64,000 bases of DNA from JACRAR01 sp041674385 (GTDB lineage: Bacteria; Pseudomonadota; Gammaproteobacteria; Burkholderiales; Rhodocyclaceae), in NCBI GenBank assembly GCA_041674385.1, contig JBAYVU010000007.1:1-64000 (forward strand), in the 5' to 3' direction. Of the stretch, positions 17,365 to 26,908 are shown piece after piece. A program made the position numbers and the translations under genes. Every line of letters starts with the position of its first letter. The stretch's first letter is position 1. The notes under the pieces were generated by a model, which did not search any database, was not told where the DNA came from, and saw only the letters and a list, made by a program, of their open reading frames with translations.

Positions 17365-18594
17365 TCAGTTTGATCGGTTGTCCGGATTGAGAATCTTGTC
17401 CACCTTGTGGAGCCGTAGCCGGTAGGCATCGGGCATGCCGGCACCGAGCAGCGGGCGCAGGTAAAGCCGGAAGGCATCGGTTACATCCGTCCCGTTGGAG
17501 GCAATGAACTTGTCTTCCATGACACGGGTCTTGCCGGCAATCGCCGCCAGCGGCAGCAAATGATAATCGACCGAATAAAAGCCGGTGCGCTTGATCGCCA
17601 CCGAGCCGTCGCGGTCTCCCCACATCGCATATTGCACCGCTTTCTCGCCGACTTCCCTGGCTTCGCGTTGATCGACATCCGAGACGCAGCCCATGAAGGA
17701 ACGCTGCAAGTAGCCGAACGTGTCTCCGCGTACGCGCTTGATGCCCAATTTGCTCTTGATTTCGTTGCACAGCAGGTCGGCCAAGGCGCCGGTGCCTGAA
17801 AGCTGTACATTGCCGTGGGCATCCCGTTCCACTTGGCTGGACAGCTTGGTGATGATGGGCACTCCCTGCTCGTCGTGGATACCTTCCGAGGCGGCGATCA
17901 CGCAGCGGCCGTATTTCTCGTAGGTCGTTTTGACGTCGGCGACAAACTTGTCGATGCTGAAGTTGCGTTCGGGCATGTAGATCAGGTGGGGGCCGTCGTC
18001 GGGGAACTTCTTGCCGAGCGCGGAAGCGGCGGTGAGAAAGCCGGCGTGCCGGCCCATCACGACGGCCAGGTACACGCCGGGCAACGCCGCGTTGTCCAGA
18101 TTTGCTCCCATGAAGGCTTGGGCCACGAAGCGCGCCGCCGATGGGAATCCCGGGGTGTGATCATTGCCGACCAGGTCGTTGTCGATGGTCTTCGGAATGT
18201 GGATGCAGCGCAGTGGGTAGTGCGCTCGTTCGGCCTCTTCACTGACGATGCGGACGGTGTCCGAGGAATCGTTGCCGCCGATGTAGAAGAAGTAACCGAT
18301 GCCGTGAGCCTTGAGAACTCTGAATATTTCCTGGCAATAGCGCAGATCGGGCTTGTCGCGTGTCGACCCGAGTGCCGAGGATGGCGTGCTGGCCACCATC
18401 TCGATGTTGTGGCTGGTTTCCTGGGTGAGATCGAGGAACTCTTCGTCGAGGATTCCGGACACGCCGTGATAGGCGCCATACACCAGCTCGACATTGCGGA
18501 ACTTGCGCGCTTCCAACACCACGCCGGCCATTGATTGGTTGATGACAGCGGTCGGCCCACCACCCTGTGCGACAAGAACCTTGCCAAGCTGCAT
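17365..18594 (-). CDS. pfp: Pyrophosphate-dependent phosphofructokinase
   Basis: This 409-residue protein is a second phosphofructokinase. It has GGNDS at 106-110, with the discriminating Asp109, and PKTIDND at 134-140 with Lys135, the pair diagnostic of pyrophosphate as donor. Such enzymes work reversibly in glycolysis and gluconeogenesis. A GAGGAAG ribosome binding site stands before the ATG. It is convergent with the group III enzyme and divergent from hppA, so the pyrophosphate-using kinase and the pyrophosphate-driven proton pump share a promoter region. Confidence 0.94.
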   Translation of the reverse strand: MQLGKVLVAQGGGPTAVINQSMAGVVLEARKFRNVELVYGAYHGVSGILDEEFLDLTQETSHNIEMVASTPSSALGSTRDKPDLRYCQEIFRVLKAHGIGYFFYIGGNDSSDTVRIVSEEAERAHYPLRCIHIPKTIDNDLVGNDHTPGFPSAARFVAQAFMGANLDNAALPGVYLAVVMGRHAGFLTAASALGKKFPDDGPHLIYMPERNFSIDKFVADVKTTYEKYGRCVIAASEGIHDEQGVPIITKLSSQVERDAHGNVQLSGTGALADLLCNEIKSKLGIKRVRGDTFGYLQRSFMGCVSDVDQREAREVGEKAVQYAMWGDRDGSVAIKRTGFYSVDYHLLPLAAIAGKTRVMEDKFIASNGTDVTDAFRLYLRPLLGAGMPDAYRLRLHKVDKILNPDNRSN

Positions 18595-18702
18595 GATCTC
18601 GCTTCCTCTTTCAGTTTATCCGCCGGTATTTTGCCATTGAAGACGAGGTTTAGGCGCAGTCGTTATGTTTTCAGGGGCTGGAATCAGGCAGTACTAGCAT
18701 GG

Positions 18703-18708
18703 TAAAAT
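18703..18708 (+). promoter_or_regulatory. Candidate -10 of hppA
   Basis: TAAAAT lies 38 bases before the hppA ATG in the AT-rich divergent gap between pfp and hppA. A GGGAG ribosome binding site follows at 18735-18739. I did not find a good -35 at 17 bases. Confidence 0.35.
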
Positions 18709-18746
18709 AGTTAGTTGAGGTTATTCATTTAAATAGGGAGAAATGC

Positions 18747-20801
18747 ATGTCCGGATTAATGTTTGCTCTGATTTGCGCCATCGTGGCGATTGCCTATGGC
18801 GCCTTTGCCAGCAAGTGGATATTGGGACAGCCTGCTGGCAATGCGCGCATGCAGGAGATTGCCAGCGCCATTCAACAGGGTGCCCAAGCCTACCTCAATC
18901 GGCAGTACACGACCATCTCGATTGTTGGTGTGGTGCTGTTTCTCATTATTGGCCTGGTGCCGGCGCTTGGCTGGCTGACTGCCATCGGCTTCCTGATCGG
19001 CGCAGTCCTGTCCGGCGCGACCGGCTTCATCGGCATGAATGTGTCGGTGCGCGCCAACGTGCGCACTGCCGAAGCGGCGCGTCATGGTGTGGCCCCGGCA
19101 CTGGATGTCGCCTTCAAGGGCGGCGCCATTACCGGCATGCTGGTGGTTGGCCTGGGTCTGCTGGGTGTCGCCGGCTATTACGCCTATCTGACCAGCATCG
19201 CCGCACCGGGTACTAGCGTCGATCACATCATTCATCCGCTGGTTGGCCTGGGTTTCGGTTCCTCCCTGATTTCGATCTTCGCCCGTCTAGGCGGCGGCAT
19301 TTTCACCAAAGGGGCTGACGTCGGCGCCGACCTGGTAGGCAAGGTCGAAGCCGGTATTCCCGAAGACGACCCGCGCAATCCGGCCGTGATCGCCGACAAC
19401 GTCGGCGACAACGTCGGCGATTGCGCCGGCATGGCTGCCGACCTGTTCGAGACCTACGCCGTGACGATCGTCGCGACCATGCTGCTGGGCGCCTTGACGT
19501 TGAAGGCCAGCGCTGCCGCCGCGGCGCTCTATCCGCTGGTACTCGGCGGTTTTTCGATCATTGCTTCCATCATCGGCGTGCAGTTCGTCAAAGCGCGCGA
19601 TGGCGGCAAGATCATGAATGCGTTGTACCGCGGCCTGATCGTTTCCGGCGTGCTGGCGCTGATCGCCTTCTACCCGCTCACCACCTGGATCGTTCCCAAC
19701 GGCATGATCATGAACGACGGCAAGGTAATTTCCGCGCTGGCGCTGTATGAGTCGGCCATCATCGGCCTGGCGCTGACCGGCCTGATGGTGTACATCACCG
19801 AGTATTACACCGGTACTGACTTCGCGCCGGTCAAGCACATCGCCGAAGCGTCCACCACCGGCCACGGCACCAACATCATCGCCGGTCTTGGCGTCTCGAT
19901 GCGCGCCACCGCCTGGCCGGTATTGTCGGTGTGCGCCGCGATCTGGGCCGCCTACGCGTTGGCCGGACTTTACGGTATTGCCATCGCCGCCGTCTCGATG
20001 CTGTCGATGGCCGGCATCATCGTTGCGCTGGACGCCTACGGCCCGATTACCGACAATGCCGGCGGTATCGCCGAGATGTCCGAGCTGCCCGCCTCCGTGC
20101 GTGCCGTAACCGACCCGCTGGACGCCGTCGGCAACACCACCAAGGCAGTGACCAAGGGTTACGCCATCGGTTCCGCCGCGCTGGCCGCGCTGGTGCTGTT
20201 CGCCGACTATACCCATGCGCTCGATGCCGCCGGTCGCAGCGGGTTGACTTTCGACCTCTCCAACCACTACGTCATCATCGGCCTGTTCATCGGCGGCCTG
20301 ATTCCCTATCTCTTCGGCGCCATGGCGATGGAAGCGGTCGGTCGTGCCGCGGGTTCGGTGGTCATCGAAGTGCGCCGCCAGTTCAAGGAAATTCCCGGCA
20401 TCATGGATGGCAGCGGCAAGCCGGATTACTCGCGCGCAGTCGATATGCTGACCAAGGCCGCCATCAAGGAAATGATGATTCCATCGCTGTTGCCGGTGCT
20501 GGTGCCGGTGATCGTCGGCATGACCCTGGGTGCGCAGGCGCTGGGCGGCGTGCTGGTCGGCACCATCGTGACCGGCCTGTTCGTGGCGATCTCGATGACC
20601 ACCGGTGGCGGCGCTTGGGACAACGCCAAGAAATACATCGAGGACGGCAACTTCGGCGGCAAGGGCTCCGAAGCGCACAAAGCCGCCGTGACTGGCGACA
20701 CCGTGGGCGACCCTTACAAGGATACGGCCGGTCCGGCTGTGAACCCCTTGATCAAGATTATCAACATCGTGGCGCTGTTGATCGTTCCCTTGATCGCCTG
20801 A
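18747..20801 (+). CDS. hppA: H+-translocating membrane pyrophosphatase
   Basis: HppA couples hydrolysis of cytoplasmic pyrophosphate to proton export. The 684 residues form about 16 membrane helices and hold the pyrophosphate-binding DVGADLVGKVE at 191-201 and the acidic loops DNVGDNVGD and DTVGDPYKDTAGP. The GNTTKA motif carries Lys466, the marker of the potassium-independent, proton-pumping subfamily. The start at MSGLMFALICA is seven bases after a GGGAG site. It is divergent from pfp and ends at a strong terminator. Confidence 0.97.
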   Translation: MSGLMFALICAIVAIAYGAFASKWILGQPAGNARMQEIASAIQQGAQAYLNRQYTTISIVGVVLFLIIGLVPALGWLTAIGFLIGAVLSGATGFIGMNVSVRANVRTAEAARHGVAPALDVAFKGGAITGMLVVGLGLLGVAGYYAYLTSIAAPGTSVDHIIHPLVGLGFGSSLISIFARLGGGIFTKGADVGADLVGKVEAGIPEDDPRNPAVIADNVGDNVGDCAGMAADLFETYAVTIVATMLLGALTLKASAAAAALYPLVLGGFSIIASIIGVQFVKARDGGKIMNALYRGLIVSGVLALIAFYPLTTWIVPNGMIMNDGKVISALALYESAIIGLALTGLMVYITEYYTGTDFAPVKHIAEASTTGHGTNIIAGLGVSMRATAWPVLSVCAAIWAAYALAGLYGIAIAAVSMLSMAGIIVALDAYGPITDNAGGIAEMSELPASVRAVTDPLDAVGNTTKAVTKGYAIGSAALAALVLFADYTHALDAAGRSGLTFDLSNHYVIIGLFIGGLIPYLFGAMAMEAVGRAAGSVVIEVRRQFKEIPGIMDGSGKPDYSRAVDMLTKAAIKEMMIPSLLPVLVPVIVGMTLGAQALGGVLVGTIVTGLFVAISMTTGGGAWDNAKKYIEDGNFGGKGSEAHKAAVTGDTVGDPYKDTAGPAVNPLIKIINIVALLIVPLIA

Positions 20802-20823
20802 TCGGGGCTGCGGCAATTATCGA

Positions 20824-20848
20824 CGGGCGGCCTCGGCCGCCCGTTTTC
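20824..20848 (+). terminator. Intrinsic terminator after hppA
   Basis: CGGGCGGC pairs with GCCGCCCG around a CTCG loop and is followed at once by TTTTC. It lies 22 bases after the hppA stop. On the other strand no U-run follows, so it probably does not terminate murJ. Confidence 0.85.
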
Positions 20849-20849
20849 A

Positions 20850-22388
20850 TTACGACGCGCCGCGCTGCTTGAAATCGGCGAAGCGAAAGCCGAGCATGGC
20901 CAGGCAGCCGAAATAGGCCAGACCGCCGCAACCAACCAGGATTGCCAAGCGCACGATCTTCTCTCCGCTGGCCATTTGTAGCCAGGCGTTTTCGCTACCC
21001 ATGCCGAACCACAGCAGCAATCCCAATACCGCCAGCGCCAATAAGAGCTTGGACAGGAATTTCGCCCAGCCGGCCAGCGGAGTGTAGGTGCTATTGCGGC
21101 GCAGGCCGCGGTAAAGCAGAGCGGCGTTGATGCAGGAAGCCAGCCCGATTGCCAGCGCCAGTCCGGCGTGGCGCAGCCAGCCGATGAAGGCGAGGTTCAT
21201 CAGTTGGGTCAGGGCCAGCGTGATCAAGGCGATTTTCACCGGCGTCCGAATATCCTGGCGCGCATAAAAGCCCGGCGCCAGTACTTTGACCAGGATCAGG
21301 CCGGCCAGTCCGATGCTGTAGGCCACCAACGCGCTGCGCGTCTGCAACACATCGGCACTGGTGAAGGCGCCATGTTGGAACAGCGTGGCCAGCAGCGGTA
21401 CCGCCAGCAGCGCCAATGCCAGCGCGGCGGGCAGGGTGAGCAGCAGCGTCAGGCGCAAGCCCCAGTCGAGCAAGGCGGAAAACTCTTCGGGTCTGGCGTC
21501 GGCATGGGATTTCGACAGGCTCGGCAGCAGGATGGTGCCCAGCGCCGCGCCGAGCAGTCCGGCCGGGAACTCCATCAGGCGATCGGCGTAATAGAGCCAG
21601 GAGACGCTGCCGTGGGGCAGGAAGGAGGCGAAGATGGTGTTGATGATCAGGGATATTTGCGCCACCGAGACGCCCAGCACAGCCGGCAACATCAGCTTGA
21701 GAATGCGATTGACGCCGGGATCCTTCAGACTGAAGGAAAACCGCGGCAACATGCCGATTCTGGCCAACGCCGGCAGCTGTATGCCCAATTGCAGCAGACC
21801 GCCGAGCAGGACTGCCCAGGCCAAGGCCAGCACCGGCGGATCGAAATAAGGCGCCGCCAGCAAAGCCATGGCGATGAAAGAAAGGTTCAACAGCACCGGC
21901 GTAAAAGCCGGTAGCGCAAAACGACTCCAGGTGTTGAGCACGCCGGCAGCCAAGGCGACCAGCGACATGAACAGGATGTAGGGGAAAGTCATGCGCGTCA
22001 GTTCGACCGTCAGCGCGAACTTGTCCGCGTCGGCAGCGAAACCCGGTGCGGTGAGGTAGATCAACAAGGGTGTCAGCACCATGCCCAGCGCCGTGACGGC
22101 CATCAATATCAGCGCCAGCAGCGTGGCGACATGATCGACCAAACGTTTCGTTTCGATTGCGCCGCGCTGGTTCTTGTATTCGGCCAGAATCGGCACGAAA
22201 GCCTGCGAGAATGCGCCCTCGGCGAACAGACGGCGCAGCAGGTTGGGCAGGCGGAAGGCGATAAAAAAGGCATCCGTCGCCAGACCGGCGCCAAAGCTGC
22301 GGGCAATCACAAAGTCGCGGACGAAACCGAGAATGCGCGACAGCAACGTCATGGCGCTGACAGTGGCGAGGGTCTTGAGCAGGTTCAT
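20850..22388 (-). CDS. murJ: Lipid II flippase MurJ
   Basis: MurJ moves lipid II across the inner membrane for peptidoglycan synthesis. The 512-residue protein has about 14 membrane helices and the family N-terminus LLSRILGFVRDFVIARSFG, followed by DAFFIAFRLPNLLRRLFAEGAFSQ (family motif, shown in part: NLLRRLFAEG). The start at MNLLKTLATVSAMT replaces a 31-codon upstream extension with no family match. It is convergent with hppA. In many relatives rpsT is divergent from murJ; here a PilZ gene takes that place. Confidence 0.96.
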   Translation of the reverse strand: MNLLKTLATVSAMTLLSRILGFVRDFVIARSFGAGLATDAFFIAFRLPNLLRRLFAEGAFSQAFVPILAEYKNQRGAIETKRLVDHVATLLALILMAVTALGMVLTPLLIYLTAPGFAADADKFALTVELTRMTFPYILFMSLVALAAGVLNTWSRFALPAFTPVLLNLSFIAMALLAAPYFDPPVLALAWAVLLGGLLQLGIQLPALARIGMLPRFSFSLKDPGVNRILKLMLPAVLGVSVAQISLIINTIFASFLPHGSVSWLYYADRLMEFPAGLLGAALGTILLPSLSKSHADARPEEFSALLDWGLRLTLLLTLPAALALALLAVPLLATLFQHGAFTSADVLQTRSALVAYSIGLAGLILVKVLAPGFYARQDIRTPVKIALITLALTQLMNLAFIGWLRHAGLALAIGLASCINAALLYRGLRRNSTYTPLAGWAKFLSKLLLALAVLGLLLWFGMGSENAWLQMASGEKIVRLAILVGCGGLAYFGCLAMLGFRFADFKQRGAS

Positions 22389-22569
22389 GCGGTTGGTGCC
22401 CGATGTCGGGGTTGGGATGCTAGTTTGTTGTTCTTTATGATATTCATCGCAGCGGGGGTGATCGATAGACTCGGCAATCATCGCAGCATCTGGCGGAACT
22501 GGATTCTAAGACGTAAAGCGTGCTTATAATTCTACTTTGTCGGAAACTGTCCAAGTCGAATCTTTGTTC

Positions 22570-22944
22570 ATGCAAGATAACCGAACAAGTACGCGGTATG
22601 TCAAAAGACTGCGCGCTGTCCTCGTCACCGAGGAGAAGGGCCGGCGGACCACGATCAAGGGCAGAACCCACGATGTCAGTATCGATGGGGCTTCATTCAT
22701 TTCCGAGTACAACATTGTTTCTGCCAACCCCGTCACCATTTGCCTGTTAATCGATCCGGGCGATGCGAAGCATCCGCCGGCGGTATTCGAGGCGCAAGGC
22801 AAGATTGTCAACAGCGTGCTTTCTTCCCAACAGGGCGGTTTCCGGCTGGGTATTCATTTCATCAAGGTTGCAGCGGAATGTAATCAAATGCTGCGGAAAT
22901 TTTTGGCACCGCCGAGCAGGGCACGTCCTATGGAAATGGCATAA
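22570..22944 (+). CDS. PilZ domain protein
   Basis: This 124-residue single-domain protein is a probable c-di-GMP receptor. The two binding motifs are visible: RxxxR in STRYVKRLRA and DxSxxG in THDVSIDGASF. The ATG at 22570 was preferred over a TTG eleven codons upstream; a TATAAT (22525-22530) lies 40 bases before it. It is divergent from murJ. It resembles the PilZ gene at 47395 in length and in several motifs. Its target is unknown. Confidence 0.82.
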   Translation: MQDNRTSTRYVKRLRAVLVTEEKGRRTTIKGRTHDVSIDGASFISEYNIVSANPVTICLLIDPGDAKHPPAVFEAQGKIVNSVLSSQQGGFRLGIHFIKVAAECNQMLRKFLAPPSRARPMEMA

Positions 22945-23059
22945 CAGCCGTAAAGCGACCCCCGGATTTCTGCCTGTCTGCGACCAGTTCATGGGTAACA
23001 CGCCATATTCTGAAGCGCTGCCGTAATAAGAAGCCCAAGCCATTCTGCCGGAGGCGGCC

Positions 23060-26000
23060 ATGACCTTGCGTTGGCTCGCGTTGCTGTTCGCGTTGTTCAT
23101 CGGATCAGTCGCAGCAGCGGAGGAACCCCAGGTTCCGCCGCGTACTATTCACGACATTCTCGCCGTTCTGGATAGCCGTCCGGTCAATACGGGCAAACTC
23201 GCCGCGGCCCACGAGATACTGGAAACACCGCCGCCGCCGGGGCTCGATGGAGCGGAACTGGCCGAGTTTCATATGAAGCGCGCCCGTGCCGCCAACGAGC
23301 TGGGGCTGGTTGGTCCGCAGATCAGCGAATTGCGCCGTGTCATTGAACTCGGCGGCGGTCGCGAACCCTATCGGGCCTGGGCCGAGTTGTCGGGTGCGGA
23401 GTTCAACGGCGGCAACTTCCGCAACGCCTTGGCGGCCAAGACCAAAGCCTTGGAAATAGTGCCGCGGAACCAGCGTGGCTTCATATTGTCAATGCATGCC
23501 CAATTGTCGGACATGTATCGTCGTCTGGGCGACTTCGAGACGGCTCGCCAGCACGTGCGCAACGCCGAGGGATTGCTGGCGATCGTCAAGCAGGGCCAGA
23601 ACTGGACAAACTATCAGTACAACTGGCAGGCCTTCGTCGAGGATGCACTCGGTCGAATCGATTTCTCGTCCGGCCATTATGCCGAGGCCGAGGTGCGCTT
23701 TCGGCGCGCTTTGGACTACCGGGAAAAGGATGTCGTCCAGAACCTCGAACGTCTGAACCGGAATTTACCCACTACGCCGCCCCAGATCAACGTAGAAAAC
23801 CATCGCGACGCTGCCGAAGCCTGGCTCGCCAGCGCGTTGCGCGCTCAGGGCAACCTGCGCGAGGCCGAGGTGCGCGCGCGCAACCTCGCCTACCGCTGCA
23901 TCGAGCAGCGCGGCCCCGAGAGCCTGCACACCAATATCATGCTGCAGCAACTCGTCCAAGTGCTCATGGAGAAGGGCCGATCCGCCGAGGCGCTGCTGCT
24001 GATCGATCGCATTCTCAAGAACTTCGATAAGCTGGGTGTGCCGCAGACATCCTATATGTACGTGAATTACCGCCGTATCAAGGCCAATGCCTTGACGGCG
24101 CAAAAGCGCTGGAAGGAGGCGCTTGCCGAGTTCGAGGCCATGCAGGCGGCACTGGCCACCGATCCCCAGCTTGTCGAGACGCTCGGTGCGCCCAGCCTGG
24201 GTTTGATACGCGTACTGATCGCCGTGAGGCAGAACGACCAAGCCGTCATCATGGGTGAGAAGCTGGTGCGGCAGACGCGCGCGCTGATGGGACCGAATGC
24301 CTACGATGCCGCTGAAGCTGCCGGTTACTATGGCGCCGCGCTGGCGGCTGCCGGCCGCGACGCGGAAGCGCTGGATGCCCTGCGCCAGGCTGTGACGGTG
24401 ATGATTCCTGCTGTTGCCGAGGAGGCGGATCGCTCCGGGCGGCGCTTCACCCGCCTTTCCTACATTATCGAAAACTATTTGCGCGTACTCGTGCGCATTC
24501 GCGGCACGCCGCTGGAAAAGGCGCGCGCCATCGATGCGGCAGCCGAAGCCTTTATCGTTGCCGACGCGCTGCGCGGACAGAGCGTGCAGCAGGCAATGGC
24601 CGCTTCCGCAGCACGGGCGGCAGCCGGCACGCCGGAACTTGCCCAGCTGGTGCGCGAGGAACAGGACATGCGCCAGGAACGCGATGCCCTGTACCAGATT
24701 CTCGCCGACCTCATGTCGCGTCCCTCGGACCAGATGCTGCCCAAGATCATTACCGACATGCAGGTCCGTACCGCCGAATTCGATCTTCGGCAGAAATCGC
24801 TGCATGAGCAGCTTCACTCGCGCTTCCCGGACTATGCCGACCTGATTTCGCCGCGGCCCGCCAGCATTGCGCAAATCCAGGCGGTATTGAAGCCGGGAGA
24901 AGCGTTGCTGAGCGTGCTGCCGAGCGAGGACCAAACCTTCGTCTGGGCCATTCCGGCACGGGGCGCGTCGGCCTTCGCCGCTTCGCCGCTGCCGAGCGCC
25001 GAAGTCAACCGCCTGGTGAACCACCTGCGCGCCGCGCTCGATCCGCAGGAGTTTCAGATCGACAAGCTGCCGGTTTTCGACGGCGCCGTCGCGCATCAAC
25101 TTTACGCCCAGCTGCTGGCCCCCGTACAGGCTGGCTGGAAAGGCAGCAAGCACCTTATCGTCGCGGCGGGTGGCGCGCTCTCGCGCCTGCCTTTCGCACT
25201 GCTCGTCACCGCCCCGCCCGCTGCGGCGCCGGAGCAGGGGCCGCTTTATGCGCACTATGCCGACTGGCAGTGGCTCGCCCACGACCTGGGGATAAGCCAA
25301 CTACCCGCGGCATCTTCGCTCGTCACGCTGCGGCGCATGAAGGCCGGCGCCGCGGACAGGCTGGTTTTTGCCGGTTTCGGCGATCCGAATTTCAGCGGTT
25401 CGGGAACAACGGCGGCAGGCAAGGCCCGCGGCATACGCACCGTTGCGCTGCCGATTTCCTTGCGCACGCGACAGCAGCGCGGCGAGGATGTGGGTTGGAT
25501 CGATTACAGCAGGATTTCGCCGCTGCCCGACACGCGCGAAGAAATTCTCTCGCTGGCCAAGGCTCTCGGCGCCAACGCCCAGCGCGACGTATTCCTCGGC
25601 TCGGAAGCCAGCAAGGACAAGGTCTTTGCGGCGGATCTGGCGCATCGCAAGGTCGTGGCTTTCGCCACGCACGGGCTTCTTCCGGGCGACTTTCCGGGCG
25701 TCGATCAGCCCGCGCTGGCTCTCGCCAATCCTGGCGGCGGCAAACATGGACTGCTTACACTCGACGATATTTTGACTCTGAAGCTGGACGCCGACTGGGT
25801 GGTGCTTTCCGCCTGCAATACGGCAGGTGGCGATGGCGTGGGTGCCGAAGCGGTTTCTGGTCTGGGACGCGGGTTCTTCTACGCCGGCAGCCGCTCGTTG
25901 CTGGTGACGCACTGGCCGGTGGAATCCGTCTCGGCCAAGCGCCTGGTGGTGGGGGTATTCGATGCCCTCGCCGCCGCCCCGGCGCTGCCGCGCGCCGAAG

Positions 26001-26122
26001 CCTTGCGCCGTTCCATGCTTCAGTTGATGCGTGAGAAGGGCGAGGATGGCGCGCTTGTTTTCAGTTACGCCCACCCGCTGTTCTGGGCTCCCTATGCGCT
26101 CGTGGGCGATGGCGGCCAGTAG
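23060..26122 (+). CDS. TPR-CHAT protein (caspase-like protease)
   Basis: The 1020-residue protein begins with a signal peptide (LALLFALFIGSVAAAEE) and has a long helical TPR-like region up to about residue 560, a coiled segment, and a C-terminal CHAT domain (about 690-1018). The CHAT cysteine-protease dyad is His871 in AFATHG and Cys919 in LSACNTAGG. CHAT proteases are clan CD relatives of caspases and separase. The export signal implies action in the periplasm or outside. A GGAGG site precedes the ATG. No gasdermin gene or CRISPR partner is nearby; a 34-residue membrane peptide follows 71 bases later. The substrate is unknown. Confidence 0.88.
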   Translation: MTLRWLALLFALFIGSVAAAEEPQVPPRTIHDILAVLDSRPVNTGKLAAAHEILETPPPPGLDGAELAEFHMKRARAANELGLVGPQISELRRVIELGGGREPYRAWAELSGAEFNGGNFRNALAAKTKALEIVPRNQRGFILSMHAQLSDMYRRLGDFETARQHVRNAEGLLAIVKQGQNWTNYQYNWQAFVEDALGRIDFSSGHYAEAEVRFRRALDYREKDVVQNLERLNRNLPTTPPQINVENHRDAAEAWLASALRAQGNLREAEVRARNLAYRCIEQRGPESLHTNIMLQQLVQVLMEKGRSAEALLLIDRILKNFDKLGVPQTSYMYVNYRRIKANALTAQKRWKEALAEFEAMQAALATDPQLVETLGAPSLGLIRVLIAVRQNDQAVIMGEKLVRQTRALMGPNAYDAAEAAGYYGAALAAAGRDAEALDALRQAVTVMIPAVAEEADRSGRRFTRLSYIIENYLRVLVRIRGTPLEKARAIDAAAEAFIVADALRGQSVQQAMAASAARAAAGTPELAQLVREEQDMRQERDALYQILADLMSRPSDQMLPKIITDMQVRTAEFDLRQKSLHEQLHSRFPDYADLISPRPASIAQIQAVLKPGEALLSVLPSEDQTFVWAIPARGASAFAASPLPSAEVNRLVNHLRAALDPQEFQIDKLPVFDGAVAHQLYAQLLAPVQAGWKGSKHLIVAAGGALSRLPFALLVTAPPAAAPEQGPLYAHYADWQWLAHDLGISQLPAASSLVTLRRMKAGAADRLVFAGFGDPNFSGSGTTAAGKARGIRTVALPISLRTRQQRGEDVGWIDYSRISPLPDTREEILSLAKALGANAQRDVFLGSEASKDKVFAADLAHRKVVAFATHGLLPGDFPGVDQPALALANPGGGKHGLLTLDDILTLKLDADWVVLSACNTAGGDGVGAEAVSGLGRGFFYAGSRSLLVTHWPVESVSAKRLVVGVFDALAAAPALPRAEALRRSMLQLMREKGEDGALVFSYAHPLFWAPYALVGDGGQ

Positions 26123-26193
26123 GCGCCAGGGTCGGTTGGCATGCGGATTGCTCTTCGGATTGGTGTCAAGACTGGCAACAGGAGGCACCCAAA

Positions 26194-26298
26194 ATGATTC
26201 CGCTTGAGCTTCTGCTGATAACGACGACTTGCGCGGTATTTCCCTATGTGGCCTTCGCCATCTTCGACTGGGTCAAGCAGCGTAGAACGCACTCGTGA
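26194..26298 (+). CDS. 34-residue single-helix membrane peptide
   Basis: This small ORF is too short for routine gene finders but has an AGGAGG ribosome binding site (26180-26185) at eight bases. It encodes one hydrophobic helix (LELLLITTTCAVFPYVAFAI) followed by a basic tail DWVKQRRTHS, the layout of an inner-membrane peptide with its C-terminus in the cytoplasm. It follows the TPR-CHAT gene by 71 bases on the same strand and may be cotranscribed. No family is recognised. Confidence 0.55.
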   Translation: MIPLELLLITTTCAVFPYVAFAIFDWVKQRRTHS

Positions 26299-26541
26299 GG
26301 TGCAGATGCACTGCAGTGAAGCACTGAAGCGCGCTTTGCATGGCAGTCGTTATTCATCGCGGCCCCCTGTGGCCGACGCAAAACCTCCCCTGCCGCTTGT
26401 GCAAGCTGGCCCCTTCCCGGCATGAATTTCCCCTCAAAAATAGGGCATTTGCCATATTGAAGTGAAATACCCGCTTTAATAGAATTGAAATGCAGTCTGT
26501 GCGATCCACAATTCAAACAATTCAATTCTGGGAGGCGGACC
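26299..26541. other. Intergenic, no gene seen
   Basis: This gap of 243 bases is AT-richer towards its right end, where a promoter for the next ORF could lie. It shows no convincing ORF, RNA gene or terminator. Confidence 0.4.
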
Positions 26542-26844
26542 ATGCAAGCGCAAGAATCTTTAACGCCCGAGCTGCCAAGGCAGGGGCGAACCGCAAATGC
26601 CGTTCAGCCTTCATCTTCCTCATCTTCCGCATCTTCCTCATCTTCCATTGGCACGGCCACTCTTAAATTCATCGCTGCGCTAAACAGGTTTGCCACGGCA
26701 ACCGGCGACATAAACACTGCCACGCATCAGCAAATGCGTTCCATGGCGGAATTGACGGATGCGCTTCATCATACGATGGATAGTATTCGCACCAATTTCC
26801 CCGGCACATCGCTCTCCGCCCAAGACAGCCATTTCGTTCGCTAA
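26542..26844 (+). CDS. Hypothetical Ser-rich small protein
   Basis: The 100-residue protein has a run of serines (about residues 26-37) followed by a predicted helix with ATGDINTATHQQMRSMAEL. I do not recognise a family. A GGGAGG ribosome binding site six bases before the ATG of MQAQESLTPEL supports translation and decides the start. Base composition is less GC-rich than the surrounding core genes. It lies in the accessory segment between the CHAT gene and higBA. Confidence 0.55.
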   Translation: MQAQESLTPELPRQGRTANAVQPSSSSSSASSSSSIGTATLKFIAALNRFATATGDINTATHQQMRSMAELTDALHHTMDSIRTNFPGTSLSAQDSHFVR

Positions 26845-26908
26845 TTTGCATGGCTGGGAGCACAAGCTGCTATCAACTGAACTGTAAAATGACATTGGGG
26901 ATATTGCT

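Noticed and set aside
19287..20816. 509-codon minus-strand frame opposite hppA
   Set aside because: Shadow of a well-conserved membrane pyrophosphatase; no domain visible.
23060..26122. CHAT protease as part of a type III-E CRISPR (Craspase) or gasdermin defence system
   Set aside because: No CRISPR repeats, no Cas7-like or gasdermin gene are visible nearby, and the protein has a signal peptide.
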